Below, piece after piece: positions 9,277-19,175 of a stretch of DNA of 64,000 nucleotides (position 1 is its first letter; each line of letters begins with the position of its first letter). The stretch lies in NCBI GenBank assembly GCA_030065935.1, contig JASJCP010000009.1:1-64000 (forward strand). The letters are read 5' to 3'. A program made the position numbers and the translations under genes. This DNA is from Xenococcaceae cyanobacterium MO_167.B27. Lineage in GTDB: Bacteria; Cyanobacteriota; Cyanobacteriia; Cyanobacteriales; Xenococcaceae. The notes under the pieces were generated by a model, which was given only the letters and a program-made list of their open reading frames with translations, did no database searches and was not told where the DNA came from.

Positions 9277-9472
9277 GACTAAAGCCAACCAAATTACCAG
9301 CCTTGGGGTGGATCATAATCATCAGGATATTCTAGTTCACAAAAACTACTTTTACGTTAACGGCATTAAATTAACCGCATCAGAAGTAGATTTTGTAAAT
9401 ACAATGCTGGCAGTAGCAAGTGGAGAAATATCTGAGGTACAACTGAAGATTTTGCGCCAAAAAAATTGCTAA
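9254..9472 (+). CDS. Small protein overlapping thpR 3' end, unknown
   Basis: This 72-codon frame begins at TTG 9254, inside the last codons of thpR. The part after about residue 20 looks protein-like (HKNYFYVNGIKLTASEVDFV, NTMLAVASGEISEVQLKIL). The real start may be GTG at 9311, near that region, because the first residues share sequence with thpR. No domain was recognised. The overlap would suit translational coupling with thpR, but this is only inference. Confidence 0.4.
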   Translation: MSLCCLIETKANQITSLGVDHNHQDILVHKNYFYVNGIKLTASEVDFVNTMLAVASGEISEVQLKILRQKNC

Positions 9473-9589
9473 AATGCGGTTATTTTGGCAAAACTAACAT
9501 CTATTAGTAATTAAAAATCAAAAGGAAAAGAATATTTCCTCAAGTTGTAAATACCTCTTCCTTTTTTATAAGCTATTACTGTTTTGATA

Positions 9590-9697
9590 CTAACGATATC
9601 TTGCTGTCAGAACCCAACAAAGAGTAGGAGACATAATCACAGTAAAAATGGTAACAATGCTAATTATCCAAAGTAAATCGCTGTTAGCTAAATCCAT
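9590..9697 (-). CDS. 35-residue single-span membrane protein, unrecognised
   Basis: Reading the minus strand from ATG 9697 gives MDLANSDLLWIISIVTIFTV then IMSPTLCWVLTARYR and a TAG stop. AGAGGTG lies about seven bases before the ATG, a good Shine-Dalgarno. The product is one hydrophobic helix with a short acidic N terminus and a basic C-terminal tail, the layout of small subunits of photosynthetic or respiratory membrane complexes. It does not match PetN, PsbM, PetM or PsaM as remembered, and no name is proposed. Confidence 0.5.
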   Translation of the reverse strand: MDLANSDLLWIISIVTIFTVIMSPTLCWVLTARYR

Positions 9698-9959
9698 AGA
9701 CCATCACCTCTGAAGTTAAACTATGTCAAGGTGCGTTCCTTCGAGAGATTTTCTCTACTTCCGTCTGTCTAAGTTTTTATTAGAAAGATGAACGATGGGT
9801 TAATTTGTGTATATATTTATTGTCTCTTTTAATATCTTATTCTTACAAGTGTGGTTATCCCCAAACATTTAACAATTATCAATAAAATTCATTCTTAATC
9901 ATCTATAGAGATAAACCTATTAATTTGTCTTTTTACCAATATCAAAATAAATGGGCTTG

Positions 9960-10184
9960 CTAATATCTAACAATTGTTAATTTTTGAGGTTTTAGAGAAA
10001 AGCGAAGCTGTCGCAGCGACACGATCTGCTGCAATCAGATGATATCCTGGTCACTATATAGTCGATGTCCTACTGAGGTTCGATGGGAGGGTGAAAGTAA
10101 CCCAATTTCGTCGTAATAATGCAACGTCCGAATTGAGATTCCAGTTTGTTTTGCTAGTTCACCAATCTTCATGAGGTTAGACAT
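9960..10184 (-). pseudogene. MerR-family regulator relic
   Basis: From ATG 10184 the minus strand encodes MSNLMKIGELAKQTGISIRT, LHYYDEIGLLSPSHRTSVGH, RLYSDQDII: the MerR winged helix-turn-helix almost intact. It then meets TGA at 10035-10037, where an Arg codon (CGA) is expected before LQQIVSLRQL. The frame continues as LQQIVSLRQLRFSLKPQKL and ends at 9960, without the effector-binding domain. AGAGGTGAAG precedes the ATG. This is a truncated, nonsense-mutated gene. A palindrome TGTCGC-A-GCGACA lies near 10009-10021 close to the break point. Confidence 0.75.
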
Positions 10185-10318
10185 CTTCACCTCTGCTTCT
10201 ATTTACCAGAGAAATGCGGTTGATAAGTCGATTCTAGAACCTGACGTTACGTGAGGTGCAAGGGAGATCTCAGAAATTTTTGAGCGTGAGGGTGAAATGA
10301 AGACAGAAAACTATCTAA

Positions 10319-11710
10319 TCAATTGATTTTATTGAAGACCATATCCCTTCCATTTTGATGGAGAATTAGATGAGAAACTTCACCCTCATCATTAGTAACG
10401 AAAGTAATTTGAGCATCTACCACCTTGGGAAAAAATTGAGTTGAAGACTCTGGGAAAATTTCGACAACTTGTTGTCCTGTTAATTGGGTATAGATGCGTT
10501 GAGATTCGGTTGTAACAGTGAAAATAAGCTCGCCAACAGAGGGTGGTAAGGATCTAGAAGGCTCAAGTTTATATTGTCCGACATAAGTTTCGTAAATAGC
10601 AGGATCGAGATCGATCGCTTCTCGTTTTTTGGGTAATTCATAAGATTCGCCCCATAAAATCCCAGCTATATCTTTTCCCATCTTTGCCACTGGGGATATC
10701 TGAAGATTACTTAAGACAACAATCGCAATTTGTTCGTCAGGATATCTAGCAAAATGAGTTCTGAAACCATCAATACCTCCATCATGAGAAATACGATGGC
10801 GACTGTGTTGAGTATCGATAAACCATCCATAGCCGTAATATGCTGGTTCGTTTTCTTCAGTAGGAATTTTAATCGTAGAAGCAAACATGGCATCTCTAGA
10901 GGATTTATTAAGTACTGCATCGGTATAAAGCGATCGCTCCCATTTATAAATATCTTCCACAGTAGAATACAGCGCACCAGCACCCCCAGGTAACGACATA
11001 TCTATAAATTCGGCATTTTGATACTCTTCCCCTGTGGAAACATAACCAGAAGCGCGATGAGGTAAGATAGTTTCGTGGCGATCGTAACCAGAATTGGTCA
11101 TTCCTAGTGGTTTAAAAATGTACTGTTGTAAGTAATCTTCATAGGATTGATTCGAGATAGTTTCAATTATTTTGGATAAAACCATATAGCCAGAATTACT
11201 ATAGCTAAACATATCCCCTGGTGTAAATTCTAAAGGGCGATCGCTAAAATCAGCTATTAGCTCATCTAGTTTCATTTCGATTCTTTTTTTCGCCCTAAAA
11301 TCCTCAAAACTAGTGTAGTTAGGAATACCTGCTGTGTGGTTTAGTATTTGATGGACGGTAATTTGTTCCCCATTGGGATAGTCAGGTAAATAAGTTGCGA
11401 TCGCATTATTCACATCGAGCAAGTTTTGTTCTTGAAGCTTGAGAATTGCGGATGCGGTAAACTGCTTAGTAATAGAACCGAGACGAAATTTAGTTTGGGG
11501 TGTATTGGGAATGCTATGCTCTAAATTTGCCATTCCATATCCCTTACTTAACAATAGTTCCTCCCCGCAACTAACCAGCACAGAACCCATAAAATAACCA
11601 GTTTCTACATATGCTTGCAAATAAGCTTCTATCTCTTTTGGAATAGAGCGATCGCGCATAGGGTCAGCTTCCCTGAGACTGTCAGAATCGTTTTTTGGCT
11701 CAACCATCAC
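10319..11710 (-). CDS. Serine beta-lactamase-fold hydrolase (class C/PBP4* type)
   Basis: The 463-residue product has the catalytic motifs of the beta-lactamase/penicillin-binding fold: SITK (SxxK, in KFRLGSITKQFTASAILKL), YSNSGY (YxN) and HDGG (the KTG-equivalent, in RISHDGGIDGFRTHF). The last 100 residues form a separate domain often seen after such hydrolases. The first 20 residues are polar with no signal peptide, so it may act in the cytoplasm. Family members include esterases and D-amino peptidases; the substrate is not predictable. The MerR relic lies downstream on the same strand. Confidence 0.82.
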   Translation of the reverse strand: MMVEPKNDSDSLREADPMRDRSIPKEIEAYLQAYVETGYFMGSVLVSCGEELLLSKGYGMANLEHSIPNTPQTKFRLGSITKQFTASAILKLQEQNLLDVNNAIATYLPDYPNGEQITVHQILNHTAGIPNYTSFEDFRAKKRIEMKLDELIADFSDRPLEFTPGDMFSYSNSGYMVLSKIIETISNQSYEDYLQQYIFKPLGMTNSGYDRHETILPHRASGYVSTGEEYQNAEFIDMSLPGGAGALYSTVEDIYKWERSLYTDAVLNKSSRDAMFASTIKIPTEENEPAYYGYGWFIDTQHSRHRISHDGGIDGFRTHFARYPDEQIAIVVLSNLQISPVAKMGKDIAGILWGESYELPKKREAIDLDPAIYETYVGQYKLEPSRSLPPSVGELIFTVTTESQRIYTQLTGQQVVEIFPESSTQFFPKVVDAQITFVTNDEGEVSHLILHQNGRDMVFNKIN

Positions 11711-11811
11711 AATACCTTCGCTTTTGGCTAGTTATCAGTATAAAAAATTATAGTTACCTTCTAGATTGGAGCGATCGCCTGTCTCTCAATTAATACTGTA
11801 GAACTCTTGCA

Positions 11812-11843
11812 TAAAAATAGGGGTAAACTATTGTCTGCCCCTA
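11812..11843 (-). terminator. Rho-independent terminator after nifU-like gene
   Basis: On the minus strand TAGGGG (11843-11838) pairs with CCCCTA (11823-11818) and is followed by TTTTTAT. It lies about 35 bp after the stop of the NifU-like gene, in the right orientation to end its transcript. Confidence 0.6.
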
Positions 11844-11876
11844 CTAAAAAACGAAATATGTTTTGATAGTTACTGC

Positions 11877-12113
11877 CTACATAGCTTGTTCTACTTCAGC
11901 GATTTCAGGGATTTTTTCTCTGAGACGGCGTTCGATACCCATTTTGAGGGTCATAGTAGAACTAGGACAAGAACCACAAGCACCTTGTAACCGTAATTTA
12001 ACGATGGGTCCTTCTATCTCAACTAGCTCTACGTTGCCACCATCCGCCATAAGATAGGGGCGTAATTCGTCCAATACAGTTTCGACGTTTTTTTCAGTTA
12101 ATGCTAACGACAT
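11877..12113 (-). CDS. NifU-like iron-sulfur scaffold (Nfu domain)
   Basis: The 78-residue product is a stand-alone Nfu C-terminal domain with the CxxC cluster-binding motif ([20 protein letters not shown]). The signature [20 protein letters not shown] precedes it, as in cyanobacterial and plastid NFU proteins. These hold a 4Fe-4S or 2Fe-2S cluster and hand it to photosystem I and ferredoxin-type targets. Length and start ([20 protein letters not shown]) are typical. It is monocistronic, followed by a hairpin terminator. Confidence 0.92.
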   Translation of the reverse strand: MSLALTEKNVETVLDELRPYLMADGGNVELVEIEGPIVKLRLQGACGSCPSSTMTLKMGIERRLREKIPEIAEVEQAM

Positions 12114-12835
12114 GATTAGTTTTCCTGTTTTTGTTGAGAGTCTGCTTATCTCAGCTTTTGAATCTTAGAGTACAAGATAAGTATAACGATTCTGGCACTT
12201 TGTTTTATCAACCTCTTTTCCCTATGTTATGGAAAAAGTATTCTTGCAGAGGTTGATTTTCTGTAATTCCACCTAATGACTTGGCTGGAGTCTGAACCTA
12301 CGAAACCATTAAGGCTGCGATAAATGTTCAATGATGGTGGGATGAGTCATCCTGCTGCGTGTATGGTTTGCTTTTATATCGAAAGAGTAAATTTATCACC
12401 ATATCATCAAAAACTTCCCAGAACAATTCTAATTAGTCATAGACAATAGTAAATCAGTTGGTTGCCATGCAGCCAAAAACCCCAATCGTACACCAATTCT
12501 TGAAACTAGCTAAATACATAACCAAATTATTGACTAATATAATTACTCTAATCTTGACCCTCTACTAGATTATTTCAGAACTAGTAAAACCTCTTAAGTA
12601 AAAACTTTTAAATTGACTTTTAATTTTAAGTATTTAACATTTGGATTAATTAACCATACTAGCACTTTACTTGAAGTTTTTGTGAAATAAAAAATACGTA
12701 TTATAAGTAAAAATATCATTGATTAAAAGTTGGCTTTGCCTAATTTTTACTTAAAAAATAGAATTATTACTCAGTACAAAATCAAAGATTGTAAATAATA
12801 TTGAATCAAGTAAATATAGTTTATACATTACTCTG
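12114..12835. other. Long non-coding region with a more GC-rich core
   Basis: About 720 bp without a credible gene. The last 400 bp are AT-rich. The part from about 12238 to 12380 is more balanced in base composition and contains a perfect GGATGA-TCATCC palindrome near 12337-12350. It could hold a small RNA or debris; nothing was identified. Confidence 0.4.
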
Positions 12836-15730
12836 ATGAGAATAGATTTAACTGCTAAAAATTTTGATATACCTCTCTATTCTCTGAAAGCAGGAGAACT
12901 CTTTGATATTGAATTTAGTATTTCTAATCAAGGTAATGATATTGTTGATAGTTTTGAAGTTGGGTTTTACCTTTCTACAGATAATTCCATCACTGAAGAA
13001 GATACTTTATTAGGAAAAGAAACCATTACTGGTCTAGCTGGAAATAGCGATACAGAATTGCTGTCAACTAATTTCAGATTATCTCCATCCAATCCATTTC
13101 TATCTAACGGGAATGGAATTTACTATGTTGGTATGCTTATCGATCCTGATAATCTTATTGCAGAAAGTAATGAAGATAATAACAGCAATACAGAGATTGA
13201 ATCTACAAAAGTTAAGGTGCTTTCTATTACCGCCTCATCTTTTGATGTTGTTCAGAGGTTTGCTAATACAGGAGAGCAAGTCCAGGTTGTCTTTAGTGTT
13301 GATAATTTAACTAATCTGATTGCAGAAGATGTAAAAGTTGATTTTTATTTGTCTGGTAATGATTGGATATCTCAAGAAGACTACAAACTAGGTTCTTTTA
13401 CTATTGATAGTATTGCTGGAGAAAGCAACTCTGGAACAAGAGTGGCTACTTTCAATTTACCTCCAGATTCAGAGAGGTTTTGGCGAATTAAGGAAGATGG
13501 TACTTATTTTATTGGGATGATCATCCCTGGAAATAGTGAATCTAATCAAGCCAATAATTTCTACACTGGCAATAATGCAGAATATGTAGATTATGGTGCT
13601 ATAGATATTAATGTTTCTAATATCGTCGATCTGACTGGAGAATCTTTTGATGCGAGAGTAGGAGAATTCGGTACTGTCGATATTGATTTTAGTGTCTTAA
13701 ATATAGGCGATGGTGCTGCTGGCAAATTTACTATTGATTTTTATATTTCTGATAACGAATATCTTTCTAGTAATGATTTTTATTTAGGCTCTTACGAGAT
13801 AGACAGTTTAGCTGCTGATAGTAGCAGTGGTAATCTCACTACATCTTTTACTCTACCTACTACTAATGATCAATTTTGGTTTCCTAAAGGTTCTGGTGCA
13901 TATTCTATCGGAATGGTGATCAATCCCTCAGAAGAAGTAGATGAGACTTTCAAATTGTCTAATAACTCCAATCAAGGAGAACTCATAGACAAGAAAACAG
14001 TTGTAATTGAAAATCCTGAATGGTTTGACTTGGCTGGATTTAACTTTAACCTAATTCAAGAATCAATTTTTGACTCTTTTCTTCCAGGGAAAACTATTGA
14101 TGTTGAGTATGGTATATCTAATATAGAACTCAATACTGTAGAAGAAGATTTTAGCGTTAGTTTCTATATTTCTACCGATCGTAATATTGATATTAACGAT
14201 ACGTTTTTGGGTTCAGTAAGAATTGAAGAGAGTGAAGACTTGATTGGTGGAACTTCGTTGGTGTTACCAGGAGAAGATGCAGAACTATGGACAATAGAGA
14301 CTGAACGATTATTCGTGGGGATGATTGTCGATAGCGAAAATGAAATTGTGGAAATCAATGAAACTAATAATAGCAATCAACGAGAATTGATTGATATAGA
14401 TGGAACTGGTGGCTTTTTAGACCGAATCAAAAGTTCTGTTCCAGATCTAGTAATGGAAAGCTTCAAGATAGATTCTGATATTGTAGAAATTGAACCGGGG
14501 ACAGTGGAGCTAGAATTTGAGATCGCCAATATTTCCCAAGGTAGTGCAGCACCTTTTTCTGTAGAATTCTACATTTCTGATAATGAATATATTTCTACCA
14601 ATGACTTTAAACTGGGTTCAGTAGAAGTTACTGAGAGTTTGACTGGTTTTAGTAGTACTGGTTTAATTAGCGCATCTTTTGAACTTCCTGATGTAGAAGA
14701 AAGATTCTGGAATTTCAAACAAAACGGCGCGTATCATATTGGTGCAGTGATCGACCCCAATCAAGAAGTTGCTGAATATAGTCAATCCAACAATAGTAAC
14801 TTTGGCTATGGCTTCGACAAAGATGTTGTTCAAGTAGTCGATCTAACTTTTGTCGATTTAATCGGTAAACAATTCACGGTTGTTCAAGATGACTTTCTCC
14901 AACCAGAAGATTCTATAGATATTAACTTTGAAATTCTCAATCAAGAAAAAGCGGATGCTGGCGCATTTACGGTAGATTTCTACATTTCTAATAATGAGTA
15001 TATTTCTACTAATGACTTGAAACTTGGTAGTGTGGATATTGCTGGTTTAGCTGGAGAGAGTACTACTGATTTATTAGAAGCAACTTATCAATTACCAGAT
15101 GCAGATAGTGAAATTTGGGATGGGTTAGATGAAACATATTATGTAGGTATGTTAATTGATTCTGACAATGAGGTTCAGGAAGTTACTCAACTCAACAACA
15201 ATAATCAGGGTAAGTTTGTTGATTCTGATACCATCTCGTTCATAGAATCCCCTGAAGAAAGAGAAAGAGATCTATTTGGAATTAGTTTTAATGTTGTAGA
15301 AGAAGCCTCTGAAGCTGAACCAGTCATTTCAGGACAAAATATTAATCTAGAATACGAAATTTATAACCAAGGCACGGAAGATGTAGATTTTTCTGCGGTA
15401 GGGTTTTATCTGTTTACTGAAGAGTATTTTAATAGTCATGAGCAACTTTCCTTTAACGACATCTTTGAAGAGAATCCAGATATCTATTTTGTGTTCGGTG
15501 ATCGCACTTCTAACTTCATCGAAATTGATGCCGATCTAACTACTGGCAAAATAGAATTAGGTGTAAAAATACCTAGCGATTGGGATGCTTTCGACCGACT
15601 CGGAGATGGTTACTACTATATGGGAATGTTGAGCGATCAATGGGAAGAGGTAACGGAAGTTAATGAGTTGAATAATAGCTTGATTGGTGAATTGGTTGAC
15701 TACGAAAGAGTTTATATCGATGTTCTCTAG
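12836..15730 (+). CDS. CARDB repeat protein, seven tandem domains
   Basis: The 964-residue product consists of seven repeats of 120-150 residues with the CARDB (adhesion-type Ig-like) pattern: VDFYISDNEYISTNDFKLGS, then SF-LP...FW, then a strand like YYIGMIIDPDNEV and a closing NNSNQGE. The repeats end near residues 120, 250, 385, 520, 655, 790 and 960. No signal peptide, lipobox, RTX nonapeptide or C-terminal anchor is visible, although the fold is extracellular in characterised members. The composition is strongly acidic, suggesting calcium binding. ATG 12836 lacks a strong Shine-Dalgarno. It stands alone; secretion route and ligand are unknown. Confidence 0.8.
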   Translation: MRIDLTAKNFDIPLYSLKAGELFDIEFSISNQGNDIVDSFEVGFYLSTDNSITEEDTLLGKETITGLAGNSDTELLSTNFRLSPSNPFLSNGNGIYYVGMLIDPDNLIAESNEDNNSNTEIESTKVKVLSITASSFDVVQRFANTGEQVQVVFSVDNLTNLIAEDVKVDFYLSGNDWISQEDYKLGSFTIDSIAGESNSGTRVATFNLPPDSERFWRIKEDGTYFIGMIIPGNSESNQANNFYTGNNAEYVDYGAIDINVSNIVDLTGESFDARVGEFGTVDIDFSVLNIGDGAAGKFTIDFYISDNEYLSSNDFYLGSYEIDSLAADSSSGNLTTSFTLPTTNDQFWFPKGSGAYSIGMVINPSEEVDETFKLSNNSNQGELIDKKTVVIENPEWFDLAGFNFNLIQESIFDSFLPGKTIDVEYGISNIELNTVEEDFSVSFYISTDRNIDINDTFLGSVRIEESEDLIGGTSLVLPGEDAELWTIETERLFVGMIVDSENEIVEINETNNSNQRELIDIDGTGGFLDRIKSSVPDLVMESFKIDSDIVEIEPGTVELEFEIANISQGSAAPFSVEFYISDNEYISTNDFKLGSVEVTESLTGFSSTGLISASFELPDVEERFWNFKQNGAYHIGAVIDPNQEVAEYSQSNNSNFGYGFDKDVVQVVDLTFVDLIGKQFTVVQDDFLQPEDSIDINFEILNQEKADAGAFTVDFYISNNEYISTNDLKLGSVDIAGLAGESTTDLLEATYQLPDADSEIWDGLDETYYVGMLIDSDNEVQEVTQLNNNNQGKFVDSDTISFIESPEERERDLFGISFNVVEEASEAEPVISGQNINLEYEIYNQGTEDVDFSAVGFYLFTEEYFNSHEQLSFNDIFEENPDIYFVFGDRTSNFIEIDADLTTGKIELGVKIPSDWDAFDRLGDGYYYMGMLSDQWEEVTEVNELNNSLIGELVDYERVYIDVL

Positions 15731-16148
15731 ATTCATTAAGGTTCACAGGGACTGGGGATTAGCTTACAAGGGTAGACTTTTTACGTTTAAGCCTGAAATC
15801 AAGACTCCGAAGACAAGGAGGACAAGGAGACAAGGGAGCAAAAGCTGATCCTGTTCGTTCAAATGATAGTAGACACTCACGGAGCGCGTTAAAAACCTAC
15901 CCTTGTGAGCCTGACCCCTGACCCCTGACCTCAATCCCTATTCCCTATTCCCCTTAAACATGATGTCCTAACCCAAAAGTGTAGTGCCTTAACAGCTTTG
16001 AGGGAAAATTTACCATTGCAATCAGATAAATTTAAAATAAATTAATACTATGTTTATCTGGCTAACTAGTTTCCAGAGCAAAATCCGTTACAGTAAAGAA
16101 GAGTAAACTAATCTATTTGATTAATAATCTACTTAATTTCCTATAAAT
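15731..16148. repeat. Intergenic region with heptamer tandem repeats
   Basis: Contains (A)GACAAGG-type units at 15811-15836, a CCCTGAC array at about 15909-15930 and CCCTATT units just after (to about 15955). These are the short tandemly repeated repetitive sequences common in cyanobacteria. The remainder should hold the promoter of the LON-domain gene; no motif was recognised. Confidence 0.7.
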
Positions 16149-16787
16149 ATGACCTCTTCCTCCATTGCTGTTAGAGAGCTACCTTTATTTCCTCTTCCTG
16201 ATGTAGTTTTATTTCCCACTCGTCCTCTACCCCTACATATTTTTGAGTTTCGCTATAGAATTATGATGAATACTATTCTAGAAAGCGATCGCCGTTTCGG
16301 GGTATTATCTATCAACCCTACTACAGGAAAAATTGCAGATTATGGTTGTTGTGCCGAAATTTTCAAGTTTGAAAAGTTAAAAGATGACCGCATGAAGATG
16401 TTGACTATTGGGCAACAAAGATTCCGCGTTTTAGAATATGTTAGAGAAAAACCCTATAGAGTGGGTCTAGTCGAATGGGTTGAAGACAAACCCACATCAA
16501 AAGACCTTAAACCATTAGCGAACGAGGTTGAAACTCTTTTACAAGATGTAGTTCACTTATCTGCTAAACTCACTAATCAAAAAATTGAGCTTCCTGATGA
16601 CCTCCCCGACTTACCTAGAGAGTTATCTTATTGGGTAGCTAGCAATCTCTATGGTGTGGCGCAAGAACAGCAAGAACTGCTAGAGATGCAAGAGACAATT
16701 CTTCGTCTAGAAAGAGAAAAAGAGATTTTGCTTTCTACTCGCAATCATTTAGCAGCTAGAACTGCACTGAAAGAGGCTTTAGACTAG
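16149..16787 (+). CDS. LON N-terminal-domain (substrate-binding) protein
   Basis: The 212-residue product starts with the LON substrate-binding fold: RELPLFPLPDVVLFPTRPLP, LHIFEFRYRIMMNTILESDR, and FGVLSINPTTG. It ends in a helical, charged tail (LEMQETILRLEREKEILLST). It lacks the AAA+ and protease domains of Lon, as in the widespread stand-alone cyanobacterial LON-domain proteins. A role in substrate recognition or quality control is inferred from the domain only. It is transcribed convergently with fabH. Confidence 0.85.
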   Translation: MTSSSIAVRELPLFPLPDVVLFPTRPLPLHIFEFRYRIMMNTILESDRRFGVLSINPTTGKIADYGCCAEIFKFEKLKDDRMKMLTIGQQRFRVLEYVREKPYRVGLVEWVEDKPTSKDLKPLANEVETLLQDVVHLSAKLTNQKIELPDDLPDLPRELSYWVASNLYGVAQEQQELLEMQETILRLEREKEILLSTRNHLAARTALKEALD

Positions 16788-16879
16788 AACACTGACTATT
16801 GAGTAGGGGAACATTTATCACACTCTTTTAACTTCAAGGGTATTGTTTACCAGAATTATCCTAATCAAAACCATCAATA

Positions 16880-17884
16880 TTAAAACTGTCCCCATTTAAA
16901 GATAGCAGAACTCCAAGTTAGCCCTGCACCAAAACCAGAAGCAGCAATTGTGTCTCCTGGTTTAACTTTTCCTTCTCTAACTGCTGCATCCAAAGTTAAC
17001 GGTATAGACGCAGCAGAAGTATTGCCATAATCAGCAATCTTACTTAGTACTTTTTCTGCTGGTAATTTTAATCTTTTAGCTACTGCATCCATAATACGTT
17101 GGTTTGCCTGATGTAGTAGTAACCAATCAATATCCTCTGAAGTTATCCCAGCTTGGAACATCGCTTTTTCTAGAGATTCTGGAACTTTAGCCACAGCAAA
17201 ACGATATACCTCCTTTCCATTCATGGTTATGGGTTGGTAAGTACCAGATTGAACAGTAATATCTTCTACTAAAGATTGGGATTGACTTTCATAGAGAAGG
17301 TTAAGACAATTATTTTGGCTACCATCACTATACATTGCTCCAGCTATAAGGCGATCTCTGTCAGTAGTACCTTGGCAAACTACCGCCCCTGCTCCATCTC
17401 CAAATAACACACAAGTACTACGGTCAGACCAATCCACCCAACGAGACAATACATCTGCACCAATCACTACGACATTGTAATACATTCCTGTACGAATATA
17501 CTGAGCAGCAGTAATTAGAGCAAAAACAAAACCAGAACAAGCAGCAGTCAGATCAAAAGCAGCAGCTTTGGTTGCACCCAGCAGGTGTTGGACTTTACTA
17601 GCACTCCCGAAAAGATCGTCTGAGGTAGAGGTAGCCAAAATAATTAAATCAACATCACTAGCTGCAATTCCTGCCATGTCAAGGGCATTTTTGGCTGCTA
17701 CTGCTGATAATTGACTTAAAGATTCAGTCTCACTACTAATACAGCGATTTTTCATCCCTGTTCTACTACTAATCCAATCATCAGAAGTTTCTACTATCTG
17801 ACTGAGATGTTCATTAGTTAATTGGTTTTGTGGTACTGCTGAACCGCATCCGATGACAGCAATACCTGTTTTGAGGTTGTTCAA
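16880..17884 (-). CDS. fabH: Beta-ketoacyl-ACP synthase III
   Basis: The 334-residue product has the FabH catalytic triad: Cys in FDLTAACSGFVFALI (near residue 113), His in LLHQANQRIMDAVA (near residue 257) and Asn in YGNTSAASIPLTLD (near residue 288). It condenses acetyl-CoA with malonyl-ACP to start type II fatty acid synthesis. It lies 44 bp downstream of plsX on the same strand, the classic plsX-fabH order, so the two are probably one transcript. The start and length match the family. Confidence 0.95.
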   Translation of the reverse strand: MNNLKTGIAVIGCGSAVPQNQLTNEHLSQIVETSDDWISSRTGMKNRCISSETESLSQLSAVAAKNALDMAGIAASDVDLIILATSTSDDLFGSASKVQHLLGATKAAAFDLTAACSGFVFALITAAQYIRTGMYYNVVVIGADVLSRWVDWSDRSTCVLFGDGAGAVVCQGTTDRDRLIAGAMYSDGSQNNCLNLLYESQSQSLVEDITVQSGTYQPITMNGKEVYRFAVAKVPESLEKAMFQAGITSEDIDWLLLHQANQRIMDAVAKRLKLPAEKVLSKIADYGNTSAASIPLTLDAAVREGKVKPGDTIAASGFGAGLTWSSAIFKWGQF

Positions 17885-17928
17885 TGTATTGTCTCCCTTG
17901 CTTTGGCTTTGGTGGGGAATGGATGATT

Positions 17929-18975
17929 TTAACCAGCAGAAGCGGTTTTTTTTGCTTCCTCCCGATGTTGTTCGTTATAGGATGCGATTCTTTCTAGAAC
18001 TTCATTATCTATAGCTTCTTTAGCTAAACGAATAGCATTAAAAATAGATGGCGATCTAGAACTACCATGTCCAATGACACAGACCCCTGATACCCCAAAA
18101 AGTAATGCTCCACCGTGTTCTGCGTGGTCAACTCTTTGTTTAATATTTTGCAAATTAGGCTTGAGTAAAGCTGTTCCTAGCTTACCACGCCATCCTTTAG
18201 GCAATTCTTCTCGCATGATGTTCAACATGACTTCTCCTACTGCTTCGGCAAATTTGAGTAGGACATTTCCCACAAAACCATCGCAGACTATAACATCAAA
18301 ATCTCCTGATAGAACATCTCTACCTTCTGCATTACCTACAAAAGGAATTGCCGAATTTTTGAGCAATAATTCGTGGGTTTGGACAGCTAATTCGTTCCCC
18401 TTTCCTGGCTCTTCTCCAATATTGAGTAATCCGACTTTGGGGTCTTCTACATCTAGTACGTATTTACTGTATATTGTGCCCATCAAGGCAAACTGTTCTA
18501 GATATTTGGGACGACTATCCATATTCGCCCCTACATCCAACACAATTACTGATTTACCAGGTAAGATGGTGGGAAAAACAGCCCCAATAGCAGGACGATC
18601 TATACCTTTGAGACGACCTAAACGCAATAAAGCAGCAGACATAGCTGCTCCTGAATTTCCTGCTGAAACTACCGCCTGAGCTTTTTGCTCTTTAACCAAA
18701 TTCATCGCGACATTGATCGAAGCTTTTGGTTTGCGACGGGTGCTAGTGGCTTTCTCTTCCATAGTAATCACCCCCTCAGCAGGGACAATTTCTACTCTGT
18801 TTGGATCAACTCCACCATGATCTTTGATTGAGGCTTGAATGCGATCGCGTTCGCCTACAAGAAACAAATCTACATCTAATTCCGCAGAAGCTCGGATCGC
18901 TCCTAGTACGATTTCATCAGGGGCGTAGTCTCCCCCCATAGCATCCACTGCAATTTTGGCGCGCTTTAGTCTCAT
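17929..18975 (-). CDS. plsX: Phosphate acyltransferase PlsX
   Basis: The 348-residue product begins RAKIAVDAMGGDYAPDEIVL, the PlsX signature, and contains SAGNSGAAMSAALLRLGRLK, DVGANMDSRPKYLEQFALMG and GFVGNVLLKFAEAV in family order. PlsX makes acyl-phosphate from acyl-ACP for phospholipid synthesis, working with PlsY at the membrane. It is the first gene of plsX-fabH. The C-terminal 25 residues are charged (EQHREEAKKTASAG). Confidence 0.95.
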   Translation of the reverse strand: MRLKRAKIAVDAMGGDYAPDEIVLGAIRASAELDVDLFLVGERDRIQASIKDHGGVDPNRVEIVPAEGVITMEEKATSTRRKPKASINVAMNLVKEQKAQAVVSAGNSGAAMSAALLRLGRLKGIDRPAIGAVFPTILPGKSVIVLDVGANMDSRPKYLEQFALMGTIYSKYVLDVEDPKVGLLNIGEEPGKGNELAVQTHELLLKNSAIPFVGNAEGRDVLSGDFDVIVCDGFVGNVLLKFAEAVGEVMLNIMREELPKGWRGKLGTALLKPNLQNIKQRVDHAEHGGALLFGVSGVCVIGHGSSRSPSIFNAIRLAKEAIDNEVLERIASYNEQHREEAKKTASAG

Positions 18976-19175
18976 TGAACAAATATATAGAAACCTTAAA
19001 GATTGTAACAGTCCTAGTAAAAATTATGAATTATCAATTGTAAATTGTGAACTTTCAATTTTGAACCATTTAAGAAAATTTTAGTATCAGAAATTTACTA
19101 CATCTATCTAAGATCGAGCTATAAATAGTGGTGAGATTAATCAACAATCAATATTTTAATCTAGGAGGCTGCTAA

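Noticed and set aside
18074-18679. 201-residue frame antisense to plsX
   Set aside because: Composition is that of an antisense shadow; plsX is unambiguous.
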